A stretch of 64,000 bases of DNA from Rhabdophis nuchalis. Taxonomy: Eukaryota; Chordata; Lepidosauria; Squamata; Natricidae. Under the pieces are notes generated by a model that searched no databases, was not told the DNA's origin, and saw nothing but the letters and a program-made list of their open reading frames with translations. Positions 27,060 through 40,500 of this stretch are shown here, one piece after another (the stretch's first letter is position 1; the number at the start of each line of letters is the position of its first letter). A program made the position numbers and the translations under genes. Location: NCBI GenBank assembly GCA_039707465.1, contig CM077644.1, positions 102,908,875-102,972,874 of the forward strand, in the 5' to 3' direction.

Positions 27060-30000
27060 TGTGGTTAATCTTTGGTGAGATTCACAGGCTTTGGGGCTGG
27101 TTGGTAGCTCAACAGCTCGAGTCCTAACCAAGGACATAGGAACTGTCAAGTTAACGTCAGAGGATATAAGCAGTTCCAAGCAAGGTGGCCCTTTGAAGAG
27201 TCAGAAGGCTCAAGTCTGGCAAACGTAGAATCTCCACATAGCAAGGTAGCCCTTTAGGTATTGCTCCAAGGGCTCCAATTTCAATTGGGACAACATATGA
27301 TTTCTTTTTCCACAGGTGCTCAAATTCAATTTGCAAGTCTCTGTACTTTGTGATTTTTTCTTGCTGCTGATTTTAAATTTGTGCATCACAAGGTATTGCA
27401 ATAGTTTCACACAATAGCAACACTGTGAGGTGAATTGGACTGAAAAAGAGTGACTGTTCTAAAGTTACCCAGCCAGCTTTCATGGCTAAGAAGGAATTTG
27501 AACTCACAGTTTGTTGCTTTCTACCCTGGTGCCTTAACCACTAGACTAAACTGGCTGTCTTTGTACGGCCAGAGAAAGAAATTCTATTTACCTGAAATTC
27601 AGCTTCCAGAAGAGATGGATCACTAAGAGAATCCTTTTTCTTTAGCTGACTGAGATAGTTGGGCAGTTCTGAAACAAAGACCTCTGTTTCGCCAAATTGG
27701 ACATATTCAACCAAAGCGTGGTGGATCAAGATGTACTGTGCCTAATGGATCCAAGGATTGCATATTTTTGTAAATAGCAGAAATGGAAAGTTGCAGTAAA
27801 AATAGGACTAGGAATTGAATCAATTCAACATTGGATAAAGTAAAATACAGTGGTACCTAGGTACTCAACATTAATTGGTTCTGGGTGGCATGACGAGTAT
27901 CTAAAATGATGAGTACCAAACAAAATTTTCCCCTAAGGAATAATGTAGTGAGTCACAAGGCAGTGACACCAACAAGTTCTAGCTTGTGCATTTAGTACCA
28001 AACAAATGGTGTGCACCAGGACAAGATTTTTACATAAAAATTCATTGAATACCAAATTAGATGAGTCTCAAAGCAGTTGAGTACCAAGGTACCACCATAT
28101 TTTATTTGAAATAAAATTCTTTAAAATGCCCATAGCATATATGATAAATGGATATGATAGGAATTCCGTTTTAAAGAATTTGCTGGAGATAATCAAATTC
28201 TTATCTTTGACTCCTATGGTTGTTGTTGCAGAAATATATACAGTTGTGGGCAAGTGAAGTAAAATATCACAATATAACAAAGATGAGAATTATCTCATAC
28301 ATTACAGAAAGGCAGTGCTAATTAATCAAACACTTTAAATATACCTCCACTTGAACCATGAGGCATCTCTGGCGCCGTAATTTTGCAATATATCCATACA
28401 CATCAACTCGTCCTTCAGACTCTAATCCCTCCAGCATTGCATCAATCCCAATATAAGTTCCAGTGCGTCCTACACCAGCACTGTCGTAATCATAAAAAAA
28501 AGAAGACAATGCAACAAGCATCATTCAAGCTGCTGCTGTTAAGATTGACAGATTATGGGAAACATGCTGAGATTTGCCTTTAAATCAGTTCAACTGAACT
28601 CACAGAAATGTTGACGTCTGATAAATTTATTCCTCTAGTTATACATTTTATAACACTCCTTTTATTGTTTAAATTGTTAAGTAAAGTTTAAACAAATGTA
28701 TTGCTTAAATTGTTTAGCAAAAATTGTGTGTTCTTATCACTACAGCAGGTTTTATCAGTATCATCTAACGGCATGTGTAAAGGAAGATCAATTGAGCAAA
28801 ACATATTTTACCTGCAATGGACTACTATTGGGCCACTGAAGAAGTTGCTTAAAATATTGACTCGGCGGCGCAGCTTGAGCAAAAGATGGGGGTCATCGGG
28901 TACCCCATGATCTGGCCAGCTTGTAAATTGAATGTGGGTGACATCTCTTCCTGCTGATTTCTCTCTTCTCTGGAAAAAAAAGTCAGTTTAATGTCAGTTG
29001 TATATCAAAAAGTCCATATAGCAATCATTGATTAGTACAACATAGGCCAGAGGCAAAGAAGATTATGAAATGTGATCTACACATATTCACCCAGTGACTT
29101 TTGTTAAGACTTCTTCAGGATAATCCAGTAAATATAATTGTAACCCTAACCAGGCAAAATTTACATAGTAGATATGTAGGTGCGGGATAAAGAAAATGAG
29201 ATATGAATCAGTAAACCACTGGTTCACACCTCATGATTCTAGATATTTGGATATTATAACTATCGTCTGCATGTTACATGAACTGTCTCATAGATAATAT
29301 CTACTTCTGTCATCCTCACTAGGTAGACTAGAGAGAAAATCAATTCCATTGGAAGACTAAAATTATACTTTATTGACACAGGCTATAATACCAGATATAG
29401 CTGCAAATCTCCTTGTTGTAGTCCAGTAAATCAGGAAGCCATTTGCCTGAGTTCCTTCCAGATATTATCTTGTTTCTCAGTACCCACAGAAAGTTTCAGT
29501 CCTCTCTGGCTACAGTTCTTGCATATTCTGACAAGGTCACCCCCCTTACTTTCTACACTTATTGAGCAAACTCTTACAAGTGTTGGTGTTCTTACTTACA
29601 TGGTTGATGTGCAGCTTCTGAATTATGTAATCTGGATACACTTTGCGTTCATTTATGCTTACTATAATGTCCCCATAAGATGCACTCTCCTCCTCCATTG
29701 ATGGCCAATACTTGGCACATTTGATCTATGGAAATACAAAGATGCTCAACTATTTTGGCAGGATGGAACAGACACAATCTGCCTTATTGCTAAACTAATG
29801 AGTTTGCATAGATTTTTCCATTTGTCTTTGTTATTTGGTATATCACCCTAATGACACCTTTACACAATGATCTAGAGCAAAATATATTTAGATTAAAAAG
29901 AGCTATGGGGGCGCAGTGGTTAGAATGCAGTATTACAGGCTAATTCTGCCAACTGCTGGCAGTTCAATTCCCACTGTCTCAAGGTTGACTCTGCCTTCCA

Positions 30001-32539
30001 TCCTTCTGAGGTTTGTAAAATGAGGACCCAGATTGTTGGGATGGGGGGAAGCAATATGCTAACTCTGTAAACCGCTTAGAGTGGGCTGTAAAGCACTCTG
30101 AAGCAGTATCTAAGTCTAACAGCTATTGCTATTGCTAGATGGGTGTTTGCTGCATGTCAAGCTTGGCCAACGTCAGGTGAAGACACTAAAATAGTTGTTC
30201 ACTTTCATGCCTTCTAGATAGCATGAATAAAAAACAGGTCACACCAGGAAAAAAATGGCAGCAGTTAAAAACTAGTTTAACATTCAAATCAAATTAAATC
30301 TTTTTTTTTAATGGCTCTATATCAGTGTAGATTTACTATTAGCATAAGTAAGAACTATTTGCTACTCGTTTTTTCCATTCCAGTTTTGTAACCACTTTTT
30401 CACTGAAACAGATTAAGTTGCTTAAAATACACTTAATAAGACAAACGTCAAATCGCAAAACCTCAAGACCAGTATGTATCATTTCAGGTAGCTTATAGCA
30501 AAGAAGTTTCATATTAAATTAATCAGCTAAGCAAATTGTGTCAACTTTCAAGTAGCCATTGACACACTGGAATAACGGATGGTTTAAAAGTGGGATTTTT
30601 TTTCCAAGTAAAGGGATAATAAATAACACAATGAGTATTTTCCACTCACCTTGCTGCCTTCCTCACAGCGAGTCACCATGACAACAATGGTTGCTTTCTG
30701 TTCCCAGATCATTCTCCAGAAATCATCTATTGTCTCTTCCTTGGGACCTGCCAAAAATATTACTTTGATCACATTTCAAGGTATAATTAGGGATGGGCTA
30801 ATTTGTCAACTGAAATGTCACCAAGTTTTCCTTTTTCCAGCCCTGAATGGATTGCATCTCATAGCTTCTTTGGTTTTTCTGCAGCATGAATATTTGCAAA
30901 AGTGTTCTTTTTCTGTGGTTAGCAGAACATTACTTTCTCCAAATTGAACTAGCACGGGAGAAACACACATGCAAATATTCATATAGTCATGCATTTTTGT
31001 ATATTTTAATAATAATCATTTATTAAACCTGTATATCACCTGACCAGTGGTGGGTTTCCATTTTTTTTACTACCGGTTCACTCGTGTGTGCGCTCATGAT
31101 GCTTCTGCGCATGCACAGAAGCGTCTGGGCAGGTGGGCGGAGCCTCCATCCACCACCCCTACTGGTTCACCCGATCTGAGTTGAACCAAGAGCAACCCAC
31201 CTCTGCACCTGACTCTGGGTGACATTTTTTCCTAATATACACTTGTTTTAGAAGGAATTTTCATTAATATCCACGGATATGTACTTAATTTTATTTACAG
31301 GACTCATAGATCACTTCAACCAGTTGGCATTTGTCTGTAATATAAGTATAGTGCAATAACTGTTTACTTTTTATCTGAAGCATGAATAATATTTGGCAGA
31401 ATCTGCCACAAAGTTCTTTCAAGACCTCTTTTAAATAGATTGTACTGAAATGGCTGGGATAGCTTTTTATGTGCCTTATAGATATAGGTACCCAAAATCT
31501 AGGCAATTAAGTATTTCCTGATTGTGTACTACACTCTGGAAATTGGCTTAATAAAATTAGTTGACTCTCAGCCTTTCAACCAATTTTGTATCAATTAACA
31601 GACAAGATTGGAGAATACTGCACAATTTCATACAGTCTAATTTTAGTTTGCTGTTTAGAAATTCCATAGCAACCTTTGAATTAATGTGAAAAGAAATAAA
31701 ATTGCTGTTCTTAATTAGCACATAATATCACATTAAGACTTTTAAACTGTATTATAATTTTAAAATTCTAAAGGTTTGGTATTTTCATTATTTTTTTCTT
31801 TCCCTTTTTTTTTATTTCTACCTGTTTATTTTTTATTCTTCTCTATTTGTTTTATATTGTTTTCACTCAATGCCATTTATTTTAATTAAGCATAATTTAT
31901 AATTGAACAGAAATTAAAAAGATAAAATGGTATTTATTATCAAGAGTTACCTAGACACCAAAATCACAGTGAAACCCAATGTAAATATTGTCAGTTTTTG
32001 TATAACAATTATATGTAACAAAAGAATATTTTTTTAATATAATGTTTCTATGGGGGGGGTTGCTTAGTTTTTCATTTTATATATCATTTCTACATAATAC
32101 ACGCATGCGCGCACACATAAATACAAACATATATTTCAGTTGGAATATGGAGAAAGTATGTGTGTGTGTGTGTTATGTTTTTGAGCTGATCAATAAATAA
32201 GTCAGGGAGACTAGTATAGATCTATTTTAAGCTTTTTAGCTCTCATTAGCTAGCCATACCCTTACTGGGATTCGAACCGGGGCTGTATTACATGCTAGAC
32301 AGCCCTGGTTCAAATCCCAGTAAGGGTATGGCTAGCTGATGAGAGCTAAAAAGCTCGAAATAGATCTATATTAGTCTCTCTGACTTATTTATTGATCAGC
32401 TCAAAAACATAACACACATATAAAAAAATTACACAACGGAACTCATAGCTTTCTGTCTAGATGATCTCTGGTGATGAGCCAAAAGGCAGAAAAGGAAACA
32501 GTATGTCTCCTCCCTTAATTGGGGCTTAACAGGGTGTTG

Positions 32540-32577
<38 letters not shown>

Positions 32578-35500
32578 TTGTGTCACAAGTGAATTTCAAT
32601 TGACCTGATTTTTTAACTATTTTTAACTATTTTAGTTGTTTTCTGGATTTTGTAAGCTATCAAGAGTCTATTGGAATGGGTGGCCATAACAAACAAATAA
32701 ATACATCCTTAGAGATGGTTAACAACAACCAACTAAACCTGACTTTTTTTTCTCCAGTATGACTGCTAGTTAGATACATACTTGATCATCTTTGTATAAT
32801 AGATGAATCTGGAATAAATTAATCCCTAGTGATGGTTAAACATGAACCAGCTAAAGGTAAATCCATGGAACTTAAAAACTATGTTATTTTGCACAATCTT
32901 ATTCACATAAGGAACACATTGATATCTAGGACAGAAAGAATAATGGATGGGCGAGTCATGATGTAGAATGGGAAGGAAACTTCCACCCCAGATTATTTTG
33001 GGGGTATGGAACGGCACCACATTCTGCTTGGTGGCCTAATCAGAGAAAATAGAAGTAACAATGATTGTATTAATTCATTTCTACGTGCTATTCAAAGTCA
33101 GAAAGATAATACAAACCTTGTGCAGCAATGTATTTTTTCAATTCTTTAAAACCCTGTGACAGAAAGTCATATATTATTATCCTGCATGTATGGGCTCAGA
33201 AAAAAAAATATTTGCACAATCTAAGAGTTAGAAGACTATGTCTGACTATGAGCTTGCACATTTTAAATGAAAGTCACTCACATCGATATAGCTTGCATTT
33301 ATGTAGTCGTATCCCTGCTCCCCGGGGTTTGAGTCAAGCTCCACGCGATTGTAATCATCTTTTTATACGGAAACAAAAAATCAAGACCAAGAATGTCAAT
33401 CAATCAATATTGCTAGTTTGTTATAATTTTGGGAAGCGGGTGGGGGAACAAGAAGTTGAGAAGTTCACATTTGCATGATGTGCTTACATGGGAGAATATC
33501 GATGTAACGGTTCTTGTTCTGGTTATAAGGCTTGCGTGCTTCTTTTATGGAGTATTTGCTGAAGACTCTGGGAATGCTCTGCAAAAGAAAACAACTGTCT
33601 GTGCCCAAAACTTTTATAAACTCAGACAAAGAGGATAACCTACTGAAACCCTGGTGGTTTTTGTTATTATTGTTGCTGTTTTGCTAGCTATTCTAAATCC
33701 AGTTTTCTATTTCCATTTGTTTAGCATAAAACCCAAATCAATCAGCAGGATATATTTCTAAATAAACCTACGTTGAAATAACAATAATTCAGGATTATTA
33801 AATAAATAATGCAATCTGAATGGAGACATAAAGATGCTTGTCTTCATTTTTCATATACGTACTTCCGATTATTATGAAGGGACTGTTATAGCTCTATTCA
33901 GACATATCTAATCTGCCTGATATTGAATGGGAGACTTTTTTTAATGACCGTGCAATCCCTTGCTTTGGGCAGCTGATTGGAACTGGGTATTTATTGGCCG
34001 GACACCCTTCCTGATGCCTATGCGGAGTTTGCAGCAGACAATTACTCATTGCACCCAGAGAGAGAAATATCTGTTGCCACCTAGGATTGAATCACTGTCT
34101 CCTGATTGTGAGGCAAGAGCTCCAACTCTAGGCCACCACACTGCTCCCTGGTATTGAAAGGGAGTAAAAGAATTAAGATGTGAGAGACCCTTAGGGTGGG
34201 AACTATCTACTTAAGAAAAAGCTAACCACCAAGACCAGGGGTCTGCAAAGTTGGCTCTTTTAAGACTGGTGGACTTCAACTCCCAGAGTTCCCCAGCCAG
34301 CATAGCTGGCTGGGGAATTCTGGGAGTTGAAGTCCACCAGTCTTAAAAGAGCCAACTTTGCAGACCCCTGACCAAGACCATACATAGACCCTCCTTAGCT
34401 TTTTCCATTGCAATACTAACCTGAAATTCATCCAGAAAAAGCCTTCCTTCATCTGCTATTTTTCTCTTATAAGCTTCCCACAATAACTCCGCAGGAATTG
34501 GGTCTATGTTCTTCATGTGCCTTTCATCATCTTCAAAAGAGGTAGAAACACTTCCAGATAAGTATATGTGGATTGCTTCTGATATGTGCAATGAAACTGT
34601 AAATTTAATACATGCTTGAGCACATGTGTCAAAATTACTGAATGGGTTTGCTGCCTGAATTCAATGAGCTGAGCTTTAAAACTTACTACCAAATTATTCA
34701 GTCCAAGGGCATTTAATTCACTTAAGGCATATGCATTTTAACCTTTATGATAACCGTAGAGAAGTGAATAAAACAGCGCCTAAAATTAATATGGTCATGG
34801 AACTGTAATTTATACCAACAGTTTTTACAGCTTTCCTTTTGGAGCTTTACATTTGCCAAGGTTGACAACACTGAGATGAAGGAAGCGTACATTTTTCCAG
34901 TACTTATTCCATTTTTCAGGGGTGGGTAGGAAGTTATACATGGGTATTACTTTTAGATACTGTTTTTAACATTTTTCAATGGTGCTAATTGCATTTTTTT
35001 TTAAACAAAAATCCCTATGTAGCCACAAGGGCTTTGAAATTTGTTTTGATCAAGGATCAGGAAAGAATTAGTCTTTTCCCACATATTGTATAGCTTTTGT
35101 GATGCTAATCAGGCCACATTCTATTTACAATCCAGCCTGAATTAGAGCAAGATGACTTTTATGTCTTATTGAAATTGGTCCTCATTTACAAAGGGGAAAA
35201 AAAGTCTTTTAGAGTACCTAGTTTAGCACATGTGTTCTTTATATTAGAAACTCTTGAAAAGGCTCTAAAGAAATGTGAAATTATGCTGAAATGAACTTTA
35301 GATTCACTGCTTAAAATGACATCCTAATAAAGCTAAAACTTCATTTTGGAGCAAATAAGATAAGGAGTGGCCCCTGCTTTTCCCAGTTATTTTCACAATA
35401 ACAATGAGGGTGTGCTAATTCCATTGATATATAGGCCATGTATCAGGAGTGGGTTCCTGCCAGTTCTAACCTCTTCTATAGAAGAGGTTCCACAAATCTA

Positions 35501-37543
35501 CAGTGCTGTTTAGAACCGATTCCAGCTCCCTTCCCTCGCCCGTCCACACATCATCAAGATGAAGAGCGAGAGGAGGAATTCTGGGAGTTGAAGTCCACAA
35601 GTCTTACAGCTGTCAAGTTTGAACACCCCTGGGGGGTTTTTCTAAAGTGTTAGGGGTGCAAGGGTCTTGTAACTTGACAGCTTTAAGACTTGCATGCTTC
35701 AAATGCCAGAGTTTCTGAGCCAACCTTTTGGTTGCTGCAAGAGCATTGTGAGTTTCACCACATTTTACAAGTTAGCCATGCCTGCTTTGGGGGAGTGTCT
35801 TGCCAGCCATGTGACTGGGTGGGAGTGGCTTGGCAGTCATGTGACTATGACTGCCAAGCCACTCCCACCCAGTCACATGACTGGCAAGACACTCCCACCC
35901 GGTCACATGGCCGGCAAGATACTCCCCCAAAGCAGGCCACATCTACAGAAGAGGTTCTAAAAATTTTTGAAATCCACCACTGCCATGTATCCACTGATGT
36001 AAGAAGAGATGATGAAAGAGACAACATTGTGCTTAGAACTTCTCTTTTTTGCACCTTAGTTCACAATCAGGGTAGGAAAACTCACCAGGGTGGAGTAGGG
36101 GTGTCAAACATGTGACTCACAGGCTGGATGCATCACACGCTCGCCATGCCCACCCCTGTTTTAGTGAAGGGGGAAAAGTCATGATACATCATGTGATGAC
36201 AATGTGACACTGCGAGTTTGACACCCCTGGGGTAGAGCTGGGCAATGGGCTTTATGAACATCTGGAAAAAACATTCATAGTACCATTCAAGGATCCCGTA
36301 CTTTCTAGAATTTTTAAAATATTTACCTCTGGTTACAAGCCTTACTCCTTCTTCTTCATCTCTGCAAAAAAAAAAAAACCCATCAAGACTGAATATTAGA
36401 GAACAAAATATTTTATTTTTCAATAGATGTTAATGAGTATGTATACGAGTATCAGAATGTGAGCACATTAAATCTTTTCCCCCCCTAATTCTGCTACTCC
36501 AGCTTTGAAAAAGAGCCTCCTGCTCACAACAGAGTGTGCTGCTCTGATGCCTATAAACCAGGGATCTCCAACCTTTGCAACTTTAAGTCTGAAGGACTTC
36601 AGCTCCCAGAATTCTCCAGCCAGCAAAGCTGAAGTCCTTCAGACTTAAAGTTGCAAAGGTTGGAGACCCCTGCTATAAACAACTATTTCAAATGCCGCAT
36701 TTTTTTTTAGATAAGCATGAGGACAGCCTCACCTCTGACATACAACCGAGCATATGATCTACAATACCATGTCATTAACTGATTTCCCCTGGAGATCACT
36801 TGAAACTGGTTTCACTCTATTTGCAGATTGTAAGACAGGCATAGCTTCAATGCATGGCTCAGAACCTTTTACCAGAGTTTGAATCTGCAAAACCTCCATA
36901 TGATGATTGTGTTAAAGCAGGGCACTTAATTCAAGAGCTATCTGGACACTTGATGGTCACGAATTAGTTGGAAGGTCTATGTATTCCATGCACATGATAA
37001 AAACACAAACATCTGGGTGCTTATTGGGAAAAAGTGGGGGAAACCCCCCCAAAAGGACAGAAAAATAAAAGATCATCTCCTGGAAGAAAACTTACTGACT
37101 GGAACTGAACTATTCAATCAGCATCTTTCTAAATGTTCAATCTAAGTACCGGTTCATTACGGTCACTGACCATTTAAATTTTTTTTTAGCAAGTTCCAAC
37201 CAGACTAAAAACCCAAAGAAAAGTTAAATAAATGAAAGAAGTACATAAAAGATACTTAAGATACTAAAAAGAGATGGCAAATAACATTAAAGAAAAATGA
37301 GTTCTAAAAATAAAATATTACTTGAGTATTAAGAGCTAAATTAAGAAGGTCCAAATATTAATACCGGTAGCCCTCAACTTGAAACATTTGTTTAGTGACT
37401 TATCCAAGTTCCAACAGCACTGAAAAAAATGAATTGTGACTGGTCCTTGCAAACACAACTGTTGCAATATCCTCAAGGTCACGTGATCAAAAATTAAGCA
37501 CTCGGCACTTGTGTCATGGGCCATGTGATCACAATTTGTGATC

Positions 37544-37574
<31 letters not shown>

Positions 37575-40500
37575 TTTATATCCCGCTCTCTCTTCCCAAA
37601 GGGAATCGAGGCGGGGCACGGGCAATTAAAAATACAGTTAAAACCACAGACAGAATACAAAATTAAAAATGAATTAAATTAGTCCTGCGCTAAAAACCCA
37701 TAAACTAAAACTACCCCTAAAACCCCTAACCTTAAAAGAGACTACCCAAGGCCGGCTAGGCGAAAAAGATGTGTCTTTAATTTTAAACGGAAGGAGCGGA
37801 GGTCCGTAGTTGTCCTAATATCGGGGGGAAGGTCGTTCCAGAGGGCTGGGCCCGCCACAGAGAAGGCCCTTCCCCTGGGCGTCGCCCGCTGACAAAGTCT
37901 AGTGGACGGCACCCGGAGAAGTCCCTCTCTGTGGGAGCGAATCGGCCGTGAGGATGTATGGGGCAGGATCCGATCCCGCAGATAGCTAGGTCCCGAGCCA
38001 TGGAGCGCTTTGAAGATGATGACTAACACCTTGAAGCGCACCCGAAAGACGACAGGTAGCCAGTGCAGCTCGCGCAAGAGCGGTGTTACGTGGGTAAACC
38101 TAGAGGTTCCCATTATTGCTCGCGCGGCTGCGTTCTGGACCAACTGAAGCCTCCGGGTGCACCTCAAGGGGAACCCCATGTAGAGAGAGTTACAATAGTC
38201 CAGTCGGGATGTCACGAGAGTATGAGTGACTGTGCAAAGGGCGTCCCGATCCAATAGGGGGCGCAACTGGCGTACCAGGCGAACCTGGTAAAACGCCCTC
38301 CTGGCCACGGCTGTCACTTGATCTTCCATGGACAGCCGGGTATCCAGGAGGACACCCAAGTTGCGCGCCCCATCCACAGGGGCAAGATGTTCGCCCCCTA
38401 TGGCCAGAGATGGCATCAACTGGTTGAATCGGGCAGCCGGAAACCACAGCCACTTGGTCTTGGTCGGGTTGAGCCTGAGTCCGTTACTTCCCATCCAGAT
38501 CCGCACGGCTTCCAGGCACTGGCACATCACCGCTACGGCATCGTTGGGGTGGTTTGGGGTAGATATATACAGCTGAGTATCATCAGCGTAGAGATGATAC
38601 TCTACCCCAAAGCCACGGATGATCTCGCCCAGCGGCTTCATATATGTGTTGAACAGGAGAGGCGAGAGGACCGACCCCTGAGGCACCCCACATGTGAGGG
38701 GTCTCGAGGTCGACCTCTGCTCTCCCGTCAACACAAATTGCGATTGGCCAGAGAGGTAGGAGGAGAACCACCGTAAAACGGTGCCTCCCACCCCCAACCC
38801 CCCCCAGCCGATGCAATAAGATACCATGGTCGATGGTATCGAAAGCCGCCGAGAGGTCTAATAGAACCAGGATGGAGGAACAACCCCCATCTCTGGCCCT
38901 CCAGAGATCATCCACCAACGCGATCAATGCCGTCTCGGTGCTATGCCCGGGCCGAAAGCCGGACTGGCGCGGGTCTAGATAATCAACTTCCTCCAGGTGA
39001 CGGGGAAACTGTTGTGCCACCACACTCTCAACAACCTTCGCCAAAAATGGAAGGTTGGAGACAGGACGATAGTTAGATAATAGAGCTGGATCCAAAGAGG
39101 GCTTCTTGAGGAAGGGTCTCACCATGGCCTCTTTTAGGGAAGCAGGCAAGGAACCCTCACTCAAGGATGCGTTGACAACCTCTTGGAGCCAGCCTCGTGT
39201 CAACTCCCAGGATGCCAGTACAAGCCAGGAGGGACACGGGTCCAGTAAACATGTGGTGGCTCGCAGTCGCCCACGAAGCCTGTCCATATCATTGGAAGTA
39301 ACGGAGTCAAACTCCTCCCAAACAAGATCCGCCTCGTGGCATTCCACTGGGCCATTAATGGGGGTTAGCTCGTTCTGTATCTGAGCGATTTTCTCCTGCA
39401 GATAAGACACAAATTCCTCTGCTCTGCCCTGTAAGGGGGCTTCCCGCACCCTCTGTTGAAGGAGGGAGCGGGTCACCCTAAACAGGGCGGCAGGGCGGTT
39501 ATCTGCGGATGCTATGAGAGTGGCACAATGGTGGCGTTTGGCCACTCTCAGCACCACAATGTAAGTCCGTAAATGGGCTCTTACCTGTGTCCGGTCAGAT
39601 TCAGATCGGCTAGACCTCCATCTTCTCTCTAGGCGTCTCTTGTGGCGTTTCATCACCCTCAGCTCCTTGGTGAACCAAGGAGCCAGGGTGGCTCGCCGCT
39701 GCAAGAGAGGCCACAAGGGCGCGACCCGATCCAAGGCTCCCGTGGTCGCAGTATTCCATGCGGCCACGAGGTCCTCCATCGGGGCGCTGGTCAGGGGCAC
39801 AGGAAGTGGCCCAAGCGCCGCCTGGAACCCATCAGGGTCCATCAAGCGCCTGGGGCGGAACCAGATTGGTGATTCAGGTTCCGCCTCCCCGCGGAGGGGA
39901 GTAGCGGTCGGAAAGTCGAGCCGGAGAAGTGAGTGGTCTGACCATGACAAGGGCGTGATGGCTATATCCCCTATACCCAGATCACTCTTCCATTGGCCAG
40001 AGACAAAGATGAGATCCGGTGTATGTCCACCCTCGTGGGTGGGACCTTGAATTAATTGGGTCAGGTCCATGGCCGTCATGGAAGCCATGAACTCCCGAGC
40101 TACCACGGATGATTCGCCCACCGATGGCAGATTAAAGTCCCCCATGACTAAAAGTCTGGGGGTCTCAACTGCCACCGTAGCGATCACCTCCAGGAGCTCG
40201 GGCAGGGCTGCTGCTACATAGCGGGGAGCCAGGTATACAACCAACAAGCCCAACTGCCTCCCTAGGCCCCATTTCACGTAGAGGGACTCACAACCGGTGG
40301 TCTGTGGCACAATGGTCTCTCTCGGCTCAAGACCTTCCTTTACTATGACCGCCACCCCACCACCCCTGCCTAGGGCCCGGGGCTGATGAAAAGCACGGTA
40401 ACCTGGTGGGCACATTTCAACGAGGGGAAGTCCCCCCCCCCCCGTGGCCCAACCAGGTCTCCACAATTCCTGCCAGGTCCGGCTCCCCCTCTGACACAAG

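Noticed and set aside
23163..34149. tRNA-like A and B boxes suggesting tRNA genes
   Set aside because: The sequences lack full cloverleaf stems and are joined to SINE bodies and tails, so they are SINE heads and not tRNA genes.
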